Shown here in pieces: positions 54,004 through 62,324 of a DNA stretch of 64,000 bases (its first letter is position 1; every line of letters starts with the position of its first letter). The notes below the pieces were generated by a model, which was given only the letters and a program-made list of their open reading frames with translations, had not been told where the DNA came from and made no database searches. Position numbers and translations under genes: made by a program. This DNA comes from Bog-756 sp052143895. GTDB lineage: Bacteria > Actinomycetota > Acidimicrobiia > Acidimicrobiales > RAAP-2. The stretch spans positions 1 to 64,000 of the forward strand of contig JBKQRT010000179.1 in NCBI GenBank assembly GCA_052143895.1, read 5' to 3'.

Positions 54004-55415
54004 GCGAGTGCCCCGAACCGCTCCGAGCGCGACGGTTCGTATCCGAACTCGACGAGCTCGCGCAGGGTCTCCGACCGGAGCGGTGACCCGGGCACGGCGC
54101 GGCGTCCGGGCCCAGGCCTGAACACCTCATTGGAGACTACGTGGGTACCCTCGGCGTCCACTACTTCGCGGATCGAGGACACGAAGCGTTGCCGGAACTG
54201 TGCCGGCGGGAACTGATCCTCCGACACCATCGGATGATGGTCGCGGCCGACGACGCGGCGGGCATCGGGACCAGGCTGTCCCCATGGAGCCTCGGCGGCA
54301 CCCTGACCCGCGGCGAACGCCCCGTCGTCCAGCTGGCTGTCGAGGTGCACCACGAAATGGACCGCTCCTGCCACCATCAGGTTGCTCGCTTCGAGGTGAA
54401 GACGTTCGGGTGCCTGCACCGCGTACGACGCGATCCTCCGGAAGACACCGGCCGAGGAGTCCGCATGGATGGTGCACATCGAACCGGAACGGCCCTGGCT
54501 CATGGCGTTGAGCATGGGGAGCACCTCGTCGCCGAGCACCTCGCCGACGATGACCCGATCCGCGTTCATCCGGAGGGCTCGCCGGACGAGATCGGCGACC
54601 GAGACGAGCCCCTCCCCCTCCACATTTGCCGGGCGCGCCTCGAGTGCCACGACGTCGGGGTGACGAGCCACTGCCGCGTCAAGCCCGAGCTCGAATGCCT
54701 GCTCGATGGTGACGATCCGCTCGCGAGGTGGGACTTCGGCGGCCAGCGCACGGAGCAGGGTCGTCTTTCCGGAGTTCATCGCACCGGACACCACGATGTT
54801 CTTCCTGGCCCGCACAGCGGCGGCGAGCAGAGACGAGAGCTCGGAATCGACAGTTCCCAACTCGGTGAGGTCGTCGAGCGAGAGATCCGAGAACCGGTGC
54901 CGGCGGATTGATACCGCCGGCCGTTCTGTGACGGCCATCACCGCGGATAGCCGACTGCCGCCCGGCAGGCGCAGATCGAGCTCGGGTCGCGCCAGGTCGA
55001 ATCGACGTTCCGACAAGCCGAACCGGCTGGCGGCCGAACGGACAATGTCGATGAGCTCCGCGTCCGACTCCGCCACCGGTGCCATCAAGCGTTTGGTGCC
55101 GTCGGCGAACGTCGCCCACACCCGGTCGCAGCCGTTGATGTCGATGTTCTCGATGCTCGGCTCGTCGACCAGCGCTTGGAGCCGTCCCATGCCGAAGAGG
55201 GCATCGAGCACCGACTTCGCCAGCCGTTGCTCCCTCTCGGTGGTGTCGCCCTCCAGCCCGTCTCCGGCAGCACCCGTCAGATGGTCCAGATGGATGAACA
55301 CCTGTTGGCGCGCGAACTCACGGCGATCGTCGCCGACCAGCAGCGCTGCCTCCGGCGCAGCCAGATCCTCGGCCACCAGCTCGCGGATCTCGGCGGCAAG
55401 ATCGGCCTTCATCAC
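54000..55415 (-). CDS. tadA: TadA/CpaF-type pilus ATPase
   Basis: 471 aa. The TadA N-terminal segment includes IENIDINGCDRVWATFADGTK. Core motifs are RLSAVMAVTERPAVSIRRHR, Walker A GAMNSGKTTLLRAL (~207-215), TIEQAFELGL, Walker B RVIVGEVLGDEVLPMLNAMSQGRSGSMCTIHADS with the His box, and HLEASNLMVAGAVHFVVHLDS. It powers Flp pilus assembly through TadB and TadC. The ~110-residue C-terminal extension after the core is not conserved. Overlaps the CpaE-like gene by 4 bases. Confidence 0.93.
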   Translation of the reverse strand: MMKADLAAEIRELVAEDLAAPEAALLVGDDRREFARQQVFIHLDHLTGAAGDGLEGDTTEREQRLAKSVLDALFGMGRLQALVDEPSIENIDINGCDRVWATFADGTKRLMAPVAESDAELIDIVRSAASRFGLSERRFDLARPELDLRLPGGSRLSAVMAVTERPAVSIRRHRFSDLSLDDLTELGTVDSELSSLLAAAVRARKNIVVSGAMNSGKTTLLRALAAEVPPRERIVTIEQAFELGLDAAVARHPDVVALEARPANVEGEGLVSVADLVRRALRMNADRVIVGEVLGDEVLPMLNAMSQGRSGSMCTIHADSSAGVFRRIASYAVQAPERLHLEASNLMVAGAVHFVVHLDSQLDDGAFAAGQGAAEAPWGQPGPDARRVVGRDHHPMVSEDQFPPAQFRQRFVSSIREVVDAEGTHVVSNEVFRPGPGRRAVPGSPLRSETLRELVEFGYEPSRSERFGALA

Positions 55416-56401
55416 CGCAGCCCCGCGTCAGGCAGGAACGGCGAGCATCGGGGCCCTCCCGGCGCGGAGAGAGCGCCGGTGATTCCGAGGGTCGCCAGAG
55501 GAGCGTCAGTCCGCACGGCATCCGGTGCCGGTGACGACTCTGGAGAACCATGCCGTCGGTTCGATGGTCTCCTCGCCGTCAGGAGAGCCCGGATCCGGCC
55601 CGCCGGCTCGCTCGTTCCCACGCCGTCGGGCACCAGTTGGTCGCACGAGTTGGACGTGCCGGCGGTCGGACCGTCTCGGAACAACGAAGCCTCTGGATCG
55701 CTCAGGACTGTCGCGAGTCCGCGGGCTGAAGCGGCGAGGTGGGACCGCTGCAGGCGACGGGTGCGCCCTCGAGCTCCGCCCACCGCCGATGCCGCCGGCG
55801 GATCGTACGGTACCGTGGCCAGCACCGGCAGGCCGGTGAACGATTCGATCTCGCTGGGAGCGCGCGGGCCGCCCTCCAGCAGGACGAGGACGGTGCGGCA
55901 CCCACACATTGCCTGGATGCCGGCCGCCCGGTCCCTCACATGGATGATCGACGAGGGCTCTCCTCGCAGAAGCACCACAACGACGTCGGAGTGCTGCAAC
56001 CATGGATTCCCGCCAGTGCGACCGGGTAGCAGCCGACCGAGGTCAGCGAGGACGTCCCAGTTCCCATCGGGGGACTGCTCGATGGTGGCCAGGAGCTCGT
56101 CGACTGGCATCAGTGGTTCGCCGTCGGCTCTGGCGTGCCCGACAAGTACGTCGAGGCCCCCGGGCAGCTGCTGGAGGTGTGGTGCCAGCGGCGAAGCCGG
56201 TCCCGATCGTCGGGAAGCCGTGGTGAACGTCGACCATCCGAGCCTCGCCGACAGGCAGAACCGAGCTGCGAGGTCTCCTCCACTCGGATCGCATTCGGCC
56301 AGTACGACCCGACGGTGCTCGGGCCAGCTCGCCGCGACCAGGCAGGAAAGCGTGGTCACACCTGGCGCTCCTTTGACCGAGGCGAAGGTGATGACCGTCA
56401 T
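55412..56401 (-). CDS. tadZ: TadZ/CpaE-like ParA-fold ATPase with degenerate P-loop
   Basis: 329 aa. MTVITFASVKGAPGVTTLSCLVAASWPE is a deviant Walker A (KGGxGKTT type) in which the first Lys is kept but the second is Val (KGAPGVTT), so ATP hydrolysis is doubtful. LAECDPSGGDLAARF (Walker A' region) and LPGGLDVLVGHARADGEPLM follow; the last ~90 residues are low-complexity. TadZ/CpaE proteins localise the Tad machine to the pole and several known members are likewise degenerate. No separate receiver domain. Overlaps cpaB and tadA by 4 bases. Confidence 0.83.
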   Translation of the reverse strand: MTVITFASVKGAPGVTTLSCLVAASWPEHRRVVLAECDPSGGDLAARFCLSARLGWSTFTTASRRSGPASPLAPHLQQLPGGLDVLVGHARADGEPLMPVDELLATIEQSPDGNWDVLADLGRLLPGRTGGNPWLQHSDVVVVLLRGEPSSIIHVRDRAAGIQAMCGCRTVLVLLEGGPRAPSEIESFTGLPVLATVPYDPPAASAVGGARGRTRRLQRSHLAASARGLATVLSDPEASLFRDGPTAGTSNSCDQLVPDGVGTSEPAGRIRALLTARRPSNRRHGSPESSPAPDAVRTDAPLATLGITGALSAPGGPRCSPFLPDAGLR

Positions 56402-57168
56402 GATGCACCCCCGTCCGCGGCCGGCCGTCCCCCAGCGGTCGCTCCATCAGGAAGCACGACCAGGGCTACCTGGTCGGCCACTCCAGCTGTCGACACCGCT
56501 GCGGCCAAGGTCGAGGAGACTTCGACCGAGACCAGCTGCATCACGCCCGATGTATCCGGAGGCGGCTGCTCGACGTCGAACACCGTGGCCTGAGCGACGA
56601 GGACTCCAGTGGGCGACGATCCGGCTCCCGCGGTCGGAGCCTCATCACCGATCGACGGATCCGTCAACGGCGTCCCCGGACTCGCCGTCTGAACGATCAT
56701 CACCTGGTCGCCGGGCGCCACGCCCGCGGCCGGAACCTGCCCCACCTTGAGCGAGAGGCCCACGACGGCATACCCGGGTGGCACCGAAGGTGCTTGTGTG
56801 ACGTCGCCGCTGGTGAGCAAGGAACCTGTGGGGATGGTCACTGCCGCACGCTTCCCGGCGAGCTCCGACGCCTGGGTGACGGGGATCAGTGCAGTCCCAC
56901 CGGTAACTGCCGCACTGGCCTGACCGAGATCGCTCCCCGTGAAGCGTTGCCCCTGTTCGATGGTTCGTGTGGCCACCAGCACCACAGTCTGGCGGTCCGC
57001 CGAGGAGTAGACGGTGGCGAACACCGCGATGCTGGCGAACACCACCAGCGCCGATGCCACGAGGAGGATGGGTCTCCTCCGCTTCGGTGATGCAGGGAGC
57101 CCCGACGCGGAGCCGGTCCGCTCGGGGATCGACGTCTTCGGGATGGTGCGCTCCAGTGTAGATGTCAT
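56398..57168 (-). CDS. cpaB: CpaB/RcpC-like Flp pilus assembly protein (SAF domain)
   Basis: 256 aa from ATG 57168 (MTSTLERTIPKTSIPERTG). One transmembrane helix (ILLVASALVVFASIAVFATVY, ~34-54) then a SAF domain (LVATRTIEQGQRFTGSDLGQA..., GKRAAVTIPTGSLLTSGDV) and an RcpC-like part (GYAVVGLSLKVGQVPAAGVAPGDQVMIVQT). This is the CpaB layout; SAF domains may contact peptidoglycan. Overlaps both neighbours by 4 bases. Confidence 0.88.
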   Translation of the reverse strand: MTSTLERTIPKTSIPERTGSASGLPASPKRRRPILLVASALVVFASIAVFATVYSSADRQTVVLVATRTIEQGQRFTGSDLGQASAAVTGGTALIPVTQASELAGKRAAVTIPTGSLLTSGDVTQAPSVPPGYAVVGLSLKVGQVPAAGVAPGDQVMIVQTASPGTPLTDPSIGDEAPTAGAGSSPTGVLVAQATVFDVEQPPPDTSGVMQLVSVEVSSTLAAAVSTAGVADQVALVVLPDGATAGGRPAADGGAS

Positions 57169-58085
57169 GCCGTCGCCCCCTCTTCTGTGCGCGGTGTCAT
57201 CGCATACGCCAGTTCGTTGATGCTCTCGACCTGCACGACGCGCTCGGCGCTCGTCGTCGACGTCGTCAGTGACGGCAGCGATCCCCCACCGGCAGCGCCG
57301 GTTGCCGACCACGACACCGCCCACGTGACAGTGGCACGGACGTCGAACGATGCGTCGTCCGGACGGCCGTCGGGGGACGGCTGGCCCTCCGACGAACTGA
57401 GGTAGGTGTACGCACACTGGGTGCTCTGTCCGGACGAGGCGAGGTACGGATCGAAGGGCACCCCTGGGCCCTCGCAGACCACGACGCCGCCATCCCCCAT
57501 CGTCCACTGGACCGAGACAGGAGTCGCGACGGCCGTTGCCGACACCGACCCGACCGACGCGGACACCGAGTAGGCGTGCCAGATACCCGGGTCGATCCAG
57601 AGCCAGGTCGGGAGGTTCACGACGGCGGCGAAGGCGGGGTTGAAGTAGAGCTCCGGCGCCGGGAGCCTCAGGGAGTTCTCCGCATCGAGGGCCACGGATC
57701 GAGGATCGACCGGAGGGGAGGCGGGTGCGGACTGATCAGGGATCCACTTCGTCTGCGTGGTGCTTGCTCCCGTCTCGGAATCGACGCATGTCACCGAGTA
57801 CCAGTTCCCCGGTGTCGACCCGCCGGCTCCCCCTTCATCGTTGAGCACCAAGAGCTCGTACGCGCACTGCCACGGGTCCACACCCGATCCGGTTCCCCCG
57901 CCATTGCCACCCGGAGCGCCCGGGCCACCTCCGGAAGACCCCCCGTCCCCCGCTCCCACCGTGACGGTCCCACCACCGTCGGTACCACTCGCGGCGGCGA
58001 CGGCTCGGCCCGGGGTCAGGCAGAGACCGGTGGCCGTCGACACGACGAACGCCACCACGAAGACCGGAGTCACTATGCGCCGCAC
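57165..58085 (-). CDS. Exported Gly-rich protein of the Tad operon
   Basis: 306 aa if started at GTG 58085 (VRRIVTPVFVVAFVVSTATGL), which has GGAG 9 bases upstream and gives a signal peptide with an RR n-region; an earlier GTG at 58121 is possible. After the signal comes a Gly/Ser-rich linker (~40-75), then a domain with four or more cysteines (WQCAYELL, SVTCVD, VVCEG, TQCAYTY) and a Trp-rich patch (PTWLWIDPGIWHAYSV). Similar exported proteins recur beside actinobacterial Tad genes, but I know no function. Overlaps the lipoprotein gene by 13 bases. Confidence 0.7.
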   Translation of the reverse strand: MRRIVTPVFVVAFVVSTATGLCLTPGRAVAAASGTDGGGTVTVGAGDGGSSGGGPGAPGGNGGGTGSGVDPWQCAYELLVLNDEGGAGGSTPGNWYSVTCVDSETGASTTQTKWIPDQSAPASPPVDPRSVALDAENSLRLPAPELYFNPAFAAVVNLPTWLWIDPGIWHAYSVSASVGSVSATAVATPVSVQWTMGDGGVVVCEGPGVPFDPYLASSGQSTQCAYTYLSSSEGQPSPDGRPDDASFDVRATVTWAVSWSATGAAGGGSLPSLTTSTTSAERVVQVESINELAYAMTPRTEEGATA

Positions 58086-58768
58086 GGATTCGGCTCCACC
58101 GTCTGCGCTGCCAATTTCCACCCGCTGCCGGTCAATTCCATGGTCGACGTGAATCGCTCGTTCTCGACCTCGCCGAGGCTCCCCGGCACCGGTCGACCGG
58201 TCACGCTGGTCACGACGATCTCGGCGTCATGGGCGCAGGCGGTCACGACGGCGAGCCGCTCGCCCGCGACCGTCACATGCGGAGGCCCGAGATGGATCGG
58301 GCCCGTCGCCACTTCGCCGGCGGAGTGCATCTGGCTGAGCAACGAACGCGAGATCCCCAACAACGGCGGCACGGTCGTCGCAGCGAGGCCCGGATCCTGC
58401 GGGGCGGCTGTTCGAGCCGCTGACTCGAACGCCGATTCGGCTGACTCCCAGGCCGAGGCGACCACCTGGTCAAGGGTGGACGCTGCAGTCGAGCCGCTTT
58501 GTGGCGTCGAACTCATCGTCGAGGATGCCGGCGGCCTCCCCTCGCCGGCCTGTGCGCCAGCTCCGTGTGTGGGTCGGACGTGGTCGGGGGGTCGGACATG
58601 GTCGGTGGGTCGGACATCGTCGGGGGATCGGACATGGTCGGTGGGTCGGGCGTGTGCCAACGACGCGAGTTCGTTGCCGGATGCCACCCCGGCATGTCCG
58701 CACGAGGCCAGCAGCACGGTTCCCATGATGGCCATGACAGCGCGGGATGCTCCGTTGCCTGATCTCAT
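58073..58768 (-). CDS. Lipoprotein with hexapeptide repeats, first gene of the Tad operon
   Basis: 231 aa from ATG 58768 (MRSGNGASRAVMAIMGTVLLASCG); ATG 58795 is an alternative and would be nearly leaderless given the promoter at 58805-58833. LLASC|G is a lipobox. Residues ~38-65 are a run of [PT/PP/SP]D(H/D)VR repeats (from HARPTDHVRS), encoded by four 18-bp units. The C half is a small mixed domain (PHVTVAGERLAVVTACAHDAEIVVTSVTG...) resembling NTF2-like immunoglobulin-type exported domains; this is tentative. It may anchor or sense pili at the cell surface. Confidence 0.72.
   Translation of the reverse strand: MRSGNGASRAVMAIMGTVLLASCGHAGVASGNELASLAHARPTDHVRSPDDVRPTDHVRPPDHVRPTHGAGAQAGEGRPPASSTMSSTPQSGSTAASTLDQVVASAWESAESAFESAARTAAPQDPGLAATTVPPLLGISRSLLSQMHSAGEVATGPIHLGPPHVTVAGERLAVVTACAHDAEIVVTSVTGRPVPGSLGEVENERFTSTMELTGSGWKLAAQTVEPNPCGA
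58571..58642. repeat. 18-bp tandem repeat x4 in the lipoprotein gene
   Basis: Four units of (GGGTCGGACATGGTCGGT-like) 18 bases run from 58571 to 58642, with a partial fifth. They are multiples of three and encode the D(H/D)VR hexapeptides, so copy number can change without frameshift. Confidence 0.85.
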
Positions 58769-58804
58769 TGTCCCGTATCCGATCGGTGCGTCCATGGAAG
58801 GCGG

Positions 58805-58833
58805 ACGTTAGGAGTGTGTTCCGGGTAGTGCAA
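58805..58833 (-). promoter_or_regulatory. Putative promoter of the Tad operon
   Basis: On the minus strand TTGCAC (58833-58828) and TAACGT (58810-58805) are 17 bases apart, a good sigma-70-like match. Transcription would start near 58798, just ahead of the lipoprotein. A second TTGCACT copy lies 23 bases upstream (58856-58850), a direct repeat that may be an operator. Confidence 0.5.
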
Positions 58834-58856
58834 TAAACACTTCACCTGGAGTGCAA

Positions 58857-59896
58857 CTACATGGCCCGGTCGGACCACACTGGATCCGCGGACGCTCCCG
58901 GTTGCGAGAATCCATTCCCTAGCGCGGCCCACCGTCCGAACGTGGCACCAGCACCTTGCTCCAAGCCTTGTCTCCACCTTGCACAACAGGTTGGCGACGC
59001 AGGCATCCCGATACTGGCAGACCGCAGGAACACCAGCAGTTCTTCCATATCTACCAACGGTTTCTTCCTTTGCAAGGATCTTCCATCACCTTGACGCTTC
59101 TCCTCGACACCTGTGTCGCACCTCGAATCGGCAGTCGTCTGGGCACGTATGCTCGCGCTTTGTGTGCCCGATGCCGTCCGGTAGTGACGAGCGGAGATTC
59201 GTCTTCTGATCAGCGCGGCCGCTGCGTGCCGAATCCGCCGCTCTCCGCGTTCAGAGCGAATTCCCCCGCGTCGGCGCCGCTGGCTGGGTCTGTCCCTCCG
59301 CCTAGTGGTGCCGCGGCTAGCGCGCACGATGTCTGGGTGCACTCGGTCCATGACCGCACGGTGTCCGCGTGAACTCGGCACCATCGCAGAACGAGGTTCG
59401 GGAAGCGCGTAGACGCCGACAGCAAGGGCCACATCCGCCGCTTCCACGGAGCGCTGGTCTCAGCGTCTGGCGCTCGACGGACGTTCGGGTCCCACTCGTG
59501 CGAGTCCGCCGGGATCATTGGTGGGGGCGCTGGAACGGACCGCATTGGCGGCTTGCGCTCCAGTCGACGGGAAGAGAGGCGCCCGCCGGAGTCTGCGTCG
59601 GTGGCACGAAGGCCGGGTCCCGCTGCGCCACAGCCGCGGGATCCAGCTGATGCGCAAGGAGCGCCCGTCACCAGCCGAGAAGCTCATGCGCCACAACGTC
59701 GCGTCGGAGAGATAGGCGCCAGGCCCGGAGGCAGGCGGCGGAACCCTCCTCGACGGGCCTGGCTCTGTCAAGCGTACCGGGAGTCGTTGCGGGGGCAAGC
59801 ATCCAGCGAACCCCGCTGGCGGCCGTGCCTGCAGAGTGCCGGCGATCATGTATTTGACGCACTGGGATAAAACCCTGGTCAGGGAAGGGATTGAGA
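58857..59896. other. Gene-poor, lower-GC stretch
   Basis: About 1 kb beyond the Tad promoter. GC falls, especially 58,860-59,210, and several short frames exist on both strands but none shows codon bias or family resemblance. It may be decayed DNA or a long regulatory region. I see no tRNA, insertion-sequence ends or repeats. Confidence 0.4.
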
Positions 59897-60085
59897 ATGG
59901 CAGAACTGCTCTTCTCCGAGGTCGGAGAGGACGGCATCGAGACTTATGTGTTTCGACTGCCGCCCTGGTTCTACGAGCGGTGCTACTCGACCCTCCAGCC
60001 GACCGGATGCCCGCTCGCGATGACCTCAGAGTATGACCGCAGCTCCTCGTCAGTCATGGATACCCCGAGGGCGTCGAGTTCATAG
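59897..60085 (+). pseudogene. Possible gene fragment (MAELLFSEVGEDG...)
   Basis: ATG 59897 follows GGGAAGGGATTGAGA. The first ~34 residues (MAELLFSEVGEDGIETYVFR, LPPWFYERCYSTLQ) look protein-like. The rest lies antisense to the better-supported 59983-60216 gene and looks like shadow sequence. It is probably a truncated 5' gene end. Confidence 0.3.
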
Positions 60086-60216
60086 CGCAGGGCCACCATG
60101 ACCTCCGGCACGGGCCGGTCATGGTGGGCATCGAACACTCTGGCGAACGCATCTCCGATTGCCTGGCGCTGAGCCTGAAGGTACTTGCGCCACCATTTCT
60201 CTAGATCGTCGGGCAT
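59983..60216 (-). CDS. Hypothetical helical protein, 77 aa
   Basis: ATG 60216 has an ideal GGAGGAG site upstream. The product (MPDDLEKWWRKYLQAQRQAI, GDAFARVFDAHHDRP, VPEVMVALRYELDALGVSMTDEEL...) is predicted helical and soluble. I do not recognise a family. It may be co-transcribed with the tiny ORF ending at 60250. Confidence 0.6.
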   Translation of the reverse strand: MPDDLEKWWRKYLQAQRQAIGDAFARVFDAHHDRPVPEVMVALRYELDALGVSMTDEELRSYSEVIASGHPVGWRVE

Positions 60217-60249
60217 CGCATCTCCTCCGAGAAAGCACAGGTCAACACG

Positions 60250-60366
60250 CTATTTCTTCTTGCCTCTCTTGCGACTCTTTGACCCACCTTTGGTGTCTGC
60301 ATTCGGAATCTCAAGCTTGGGTAGCCTCATACGACTGATGCCGAGGGCCGTGAAGTAGCCCACCAT
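60250..60366 (-). CDS. Possible 38-aa basic peptide or 3' gene end
   Basis: From ATG 60366 the frame reads MVGYFTALGISRMRLPKLEI and ends in the highly basic KGGSKSRKRGKKK. The frame stays open upstream, so this may be the tail of a broken larger gene. It is 33 bases upstream of the 77-aa gene on the same strand. Confidence 0.3.
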   Translation of the reverse strand: MVGYFTALGISRMRLPKLEIPNADTKGGSKSRKRGKKK

Positions 60367-60687
60367 AGATGGGTAAGCCACGCTCAGGCACCTGGGTGCC
60401 GCCAGGCCGTGACAACAAATCCTAAAGTTGCGACCACTCCGTGCCGATCCGGGACTGGGTCATTCTGCCGGTGGCCTTTTCTCCCCAATTCCCCCATCGG
60501 CGGACATGGAAGAGCTTTCGGACAACCTCACGGAATGGCATGAAATTACTACGCAGAGTGAGTTTTGTGTACCTAGCAATTCCCTGGCGCTACAGACTTG
60601 AGATGGAGCGTCACTCCCACCTCGTGTCCTCCCATGGCCTCCCATGGTCCGTGGGTGTGTGTCACAGCCTTCTGGGAGGATGGTCGG
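60367..60687. other. Intergenic stretch before the DUF222-HNH gene
   Basis: About 320 bases of moderate GC. It holds a 10-bp tandem duplication (CCTCCCATGG at 60628 and 60638). No gene is supported; frames open here are upstream extensions of the HNH gene. Confidence 0.4.
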
Positions 60688-62154
60688 GTGACCAGTCGAG
60701 CCCCTCGTTCTGCTGCCGCACCGCCGGTGCCCGGGTCGGAGGCGGCTGTGCCGGTCGTACCGGCTGTGCCGGTCGTGCCGGGTGTGCCGGGGGAGGGGTC
60801 GGAGGCGTCCGGCCTGCTGGCGGCGGTCGAGGCCATCGCCTGGTTCGTCTCCGCCTTCGAGCCGGCCCGGTTCAGTGGTGGGGACGCCGCCACCTTGGTG
60901 TCCCTGTTCGCCCGGGCCGAGCGGCTGTGCGTCTCGGGACGGGCCCTGGCCGCCGCCCGGGCGGCCGAGGCCCACTGCCACCTGGCCGCCGGGCACCGGA
61001 GTGCGGTCGAGTGGCTGGCCGCCACCAGTGGGGAGTCGGTGGGCGAGGCGGCCGGGGTGCTCCGGGCCGGGGAGGTGTCGGCCGCCCACCCGGGGATGGA
61101 AGGGGCCCTGCGTGACGGGCGGCTGTCCCGGTCGAGGGCCGCCTTGGTGTCGGGGGCGGTATCGGCCAACCCCGACCGGGAGGCCGACCTCGTCTCGGCG
61201 GCGTCGACCGACACCTTCCGCCAGCTCCAGGACCGGTGCCGCCGGGCCCGGTCCGAGGCCCGCTCGAGGACCGACGCCCGGGCGCTGGCCGCCGAGCTCC
61301 ACCGGCGTCGCCACTGTCGGACCTGGACCGACGAGGACGGGGCGGTCCGCCTCGACGCCCGGCTCACCCCCCTCGCCGGGGCCTCCCTCCTCGCCTCCCT
61401 CCGGGCCGAGTCCGACCGGGTGTTCGCCCGGGCCCGCCGGGACGGGACGAGGGAGACGAGGGACGCCTACCGGGCCGACGCCCTGGTGGCCCTCGTCACC
61501 GGTCGGGGGATCATCGGCCCGGGGCCGGCCCGAGCCGAACCCGACGGTGGCGAACCCGACGGTGCCGGGTCTGTCGAACCCGACGGTGCCGATCCCGACG
61601 CCGGCTCACCTCCCGCTGCTCCCGCCACCGACCGGGCCCCCGCTGACCGGGCCCCCGACCCGAAGGCGGTCGTGCACCTGCGGGTGGACCTCGACGCCCT
61701 GCGCCGGGGGTCCCTGGCCGGCGGCGAGGTCTGTGAGATCCGAGGGGTGGGCACCGTCCCCGTCGAGACGGCCCGGTCCCTGCTCGGGGACGCCCTCTGC
61801 GACCTCGTCGTCACCAACGGGGTGGACGTGACCACGGTCTGCCACCTCGGACGCTCCATCCCCGCCCCGGTCAAGACCGCCCTCCTCGAGCGGGACCGAC
61901 ACTGTGTGGTCCCCGGGTGCGACGTCGAAGAGGGCCTCGAGCTCGACCACTGGGCCGTCTCCTTCGCCGAGGGCGGGCCCGCCTCCCTGGCCAACCTGGC
62001 CTGCCTCTGCCACCACCACCACTACCTGAAAACCTTCGAGGGGTGGTCGTTATCGCGGGCCGGACCCACGGACGACAACCCGGGATGGACCTTCGAGCCC
62101 CAACCGCCGTTCGGGCAGGAACCCGGTCTCGGGATCGACGGGCCGTCTCCCTGA
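60688..62154 (+). CDS. DUF222 / HNH endonuclease-like protein (13E12 repeat family)
   Basis: 488 aa from GTG 60688 with GGGAGGA upstream. Residues ~30-380 are the DUF222 helical domain (AVEAIAWFVSAFEPARFSGGDAATLVSLFARAERLC, GLVSGAVSANPDREADL-type blocks), with an inserted acidic EPDG-repeat linker (~290-320). The HNH domain is at ~400-455: RDRHCVVPGCDVEEGLELDHWAVSFAEGG, then LANLACLCHHHHYLKTFEGW, with metal/catalytic His residues intact. This family is multicopy in actinobacteria (REP13E12 in mycobacteria) and often associated with mobile DNA. A decayed copy of its C-terminus lies at 63165. Confidence 0.9.
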   Translation: MTSRAPRSAAAPPVPGSEAAVPVVPAVPVVPGVPGEGSEASGLLAAVEAIAWFVSAFEPARFSGGDAATLVSLFARAERLCVSGRALAAARAAEAHCHLAAGHRSAVEWLAATSGESVGEAAGVLRAGEVSAAHPGMEGALRDGRLSRSRAALVSGAVSANPDREADLVSAASTDTFRQLQDRCRRARSEARSRTDARALAAELHRRRHCRTWTDEDGAVRLDARLTPLAGASLLASLRAESDRVFARARRDGTRETRDAYRADALVALVTGRGIIGPGPARAEPDGGEPDGAGSVEPDGADPDAGSPPAAPATDRAPADRAPDPKAVVHLRVDLDALRRGSLAGGEVCEIRGVGTVPVETARSLLGDALCDLVVTNGVDVTTVCHLGRSIPAPVKTALLERDRHCVVPGCDVEEGLELDHWAVSFAEGGPASLANLACLCHHHHYLKTFEGWSLSRAGPTDDNPGWTFEPQPPFGQEPGLGIDGPSP

Positions 62155-62324
62155 CCTGCCCGTCGACGCCGGGACCGGACCGTGTCATCCCGACGGTCCA
62201 CCATCCGAATCGCTGTGGCGGCTGGATTCCCGATGGCGCACAGCATCACCCAAGGTCTTTCCCGGTGACCTGCCGCTTCCATCGAACCGTCAGGTGGTTG
62301 TCACGCAGGGATAGCACCTGACGT

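Noticed and set aside
55412..56401. TadZ degenerate P-loop as a novel finding
   Set aside because: Degenerate Walker A motifs are already known among TadZ/CpaE proteins, so it is noted only in the annotation.
59210..59849. Minus-strand frames of 129-153 codons in the 59-kb gap
   Set aside because: Arg/Pro/Ser-rich with no hydrophobic pattern, ribosome site or family likeness.
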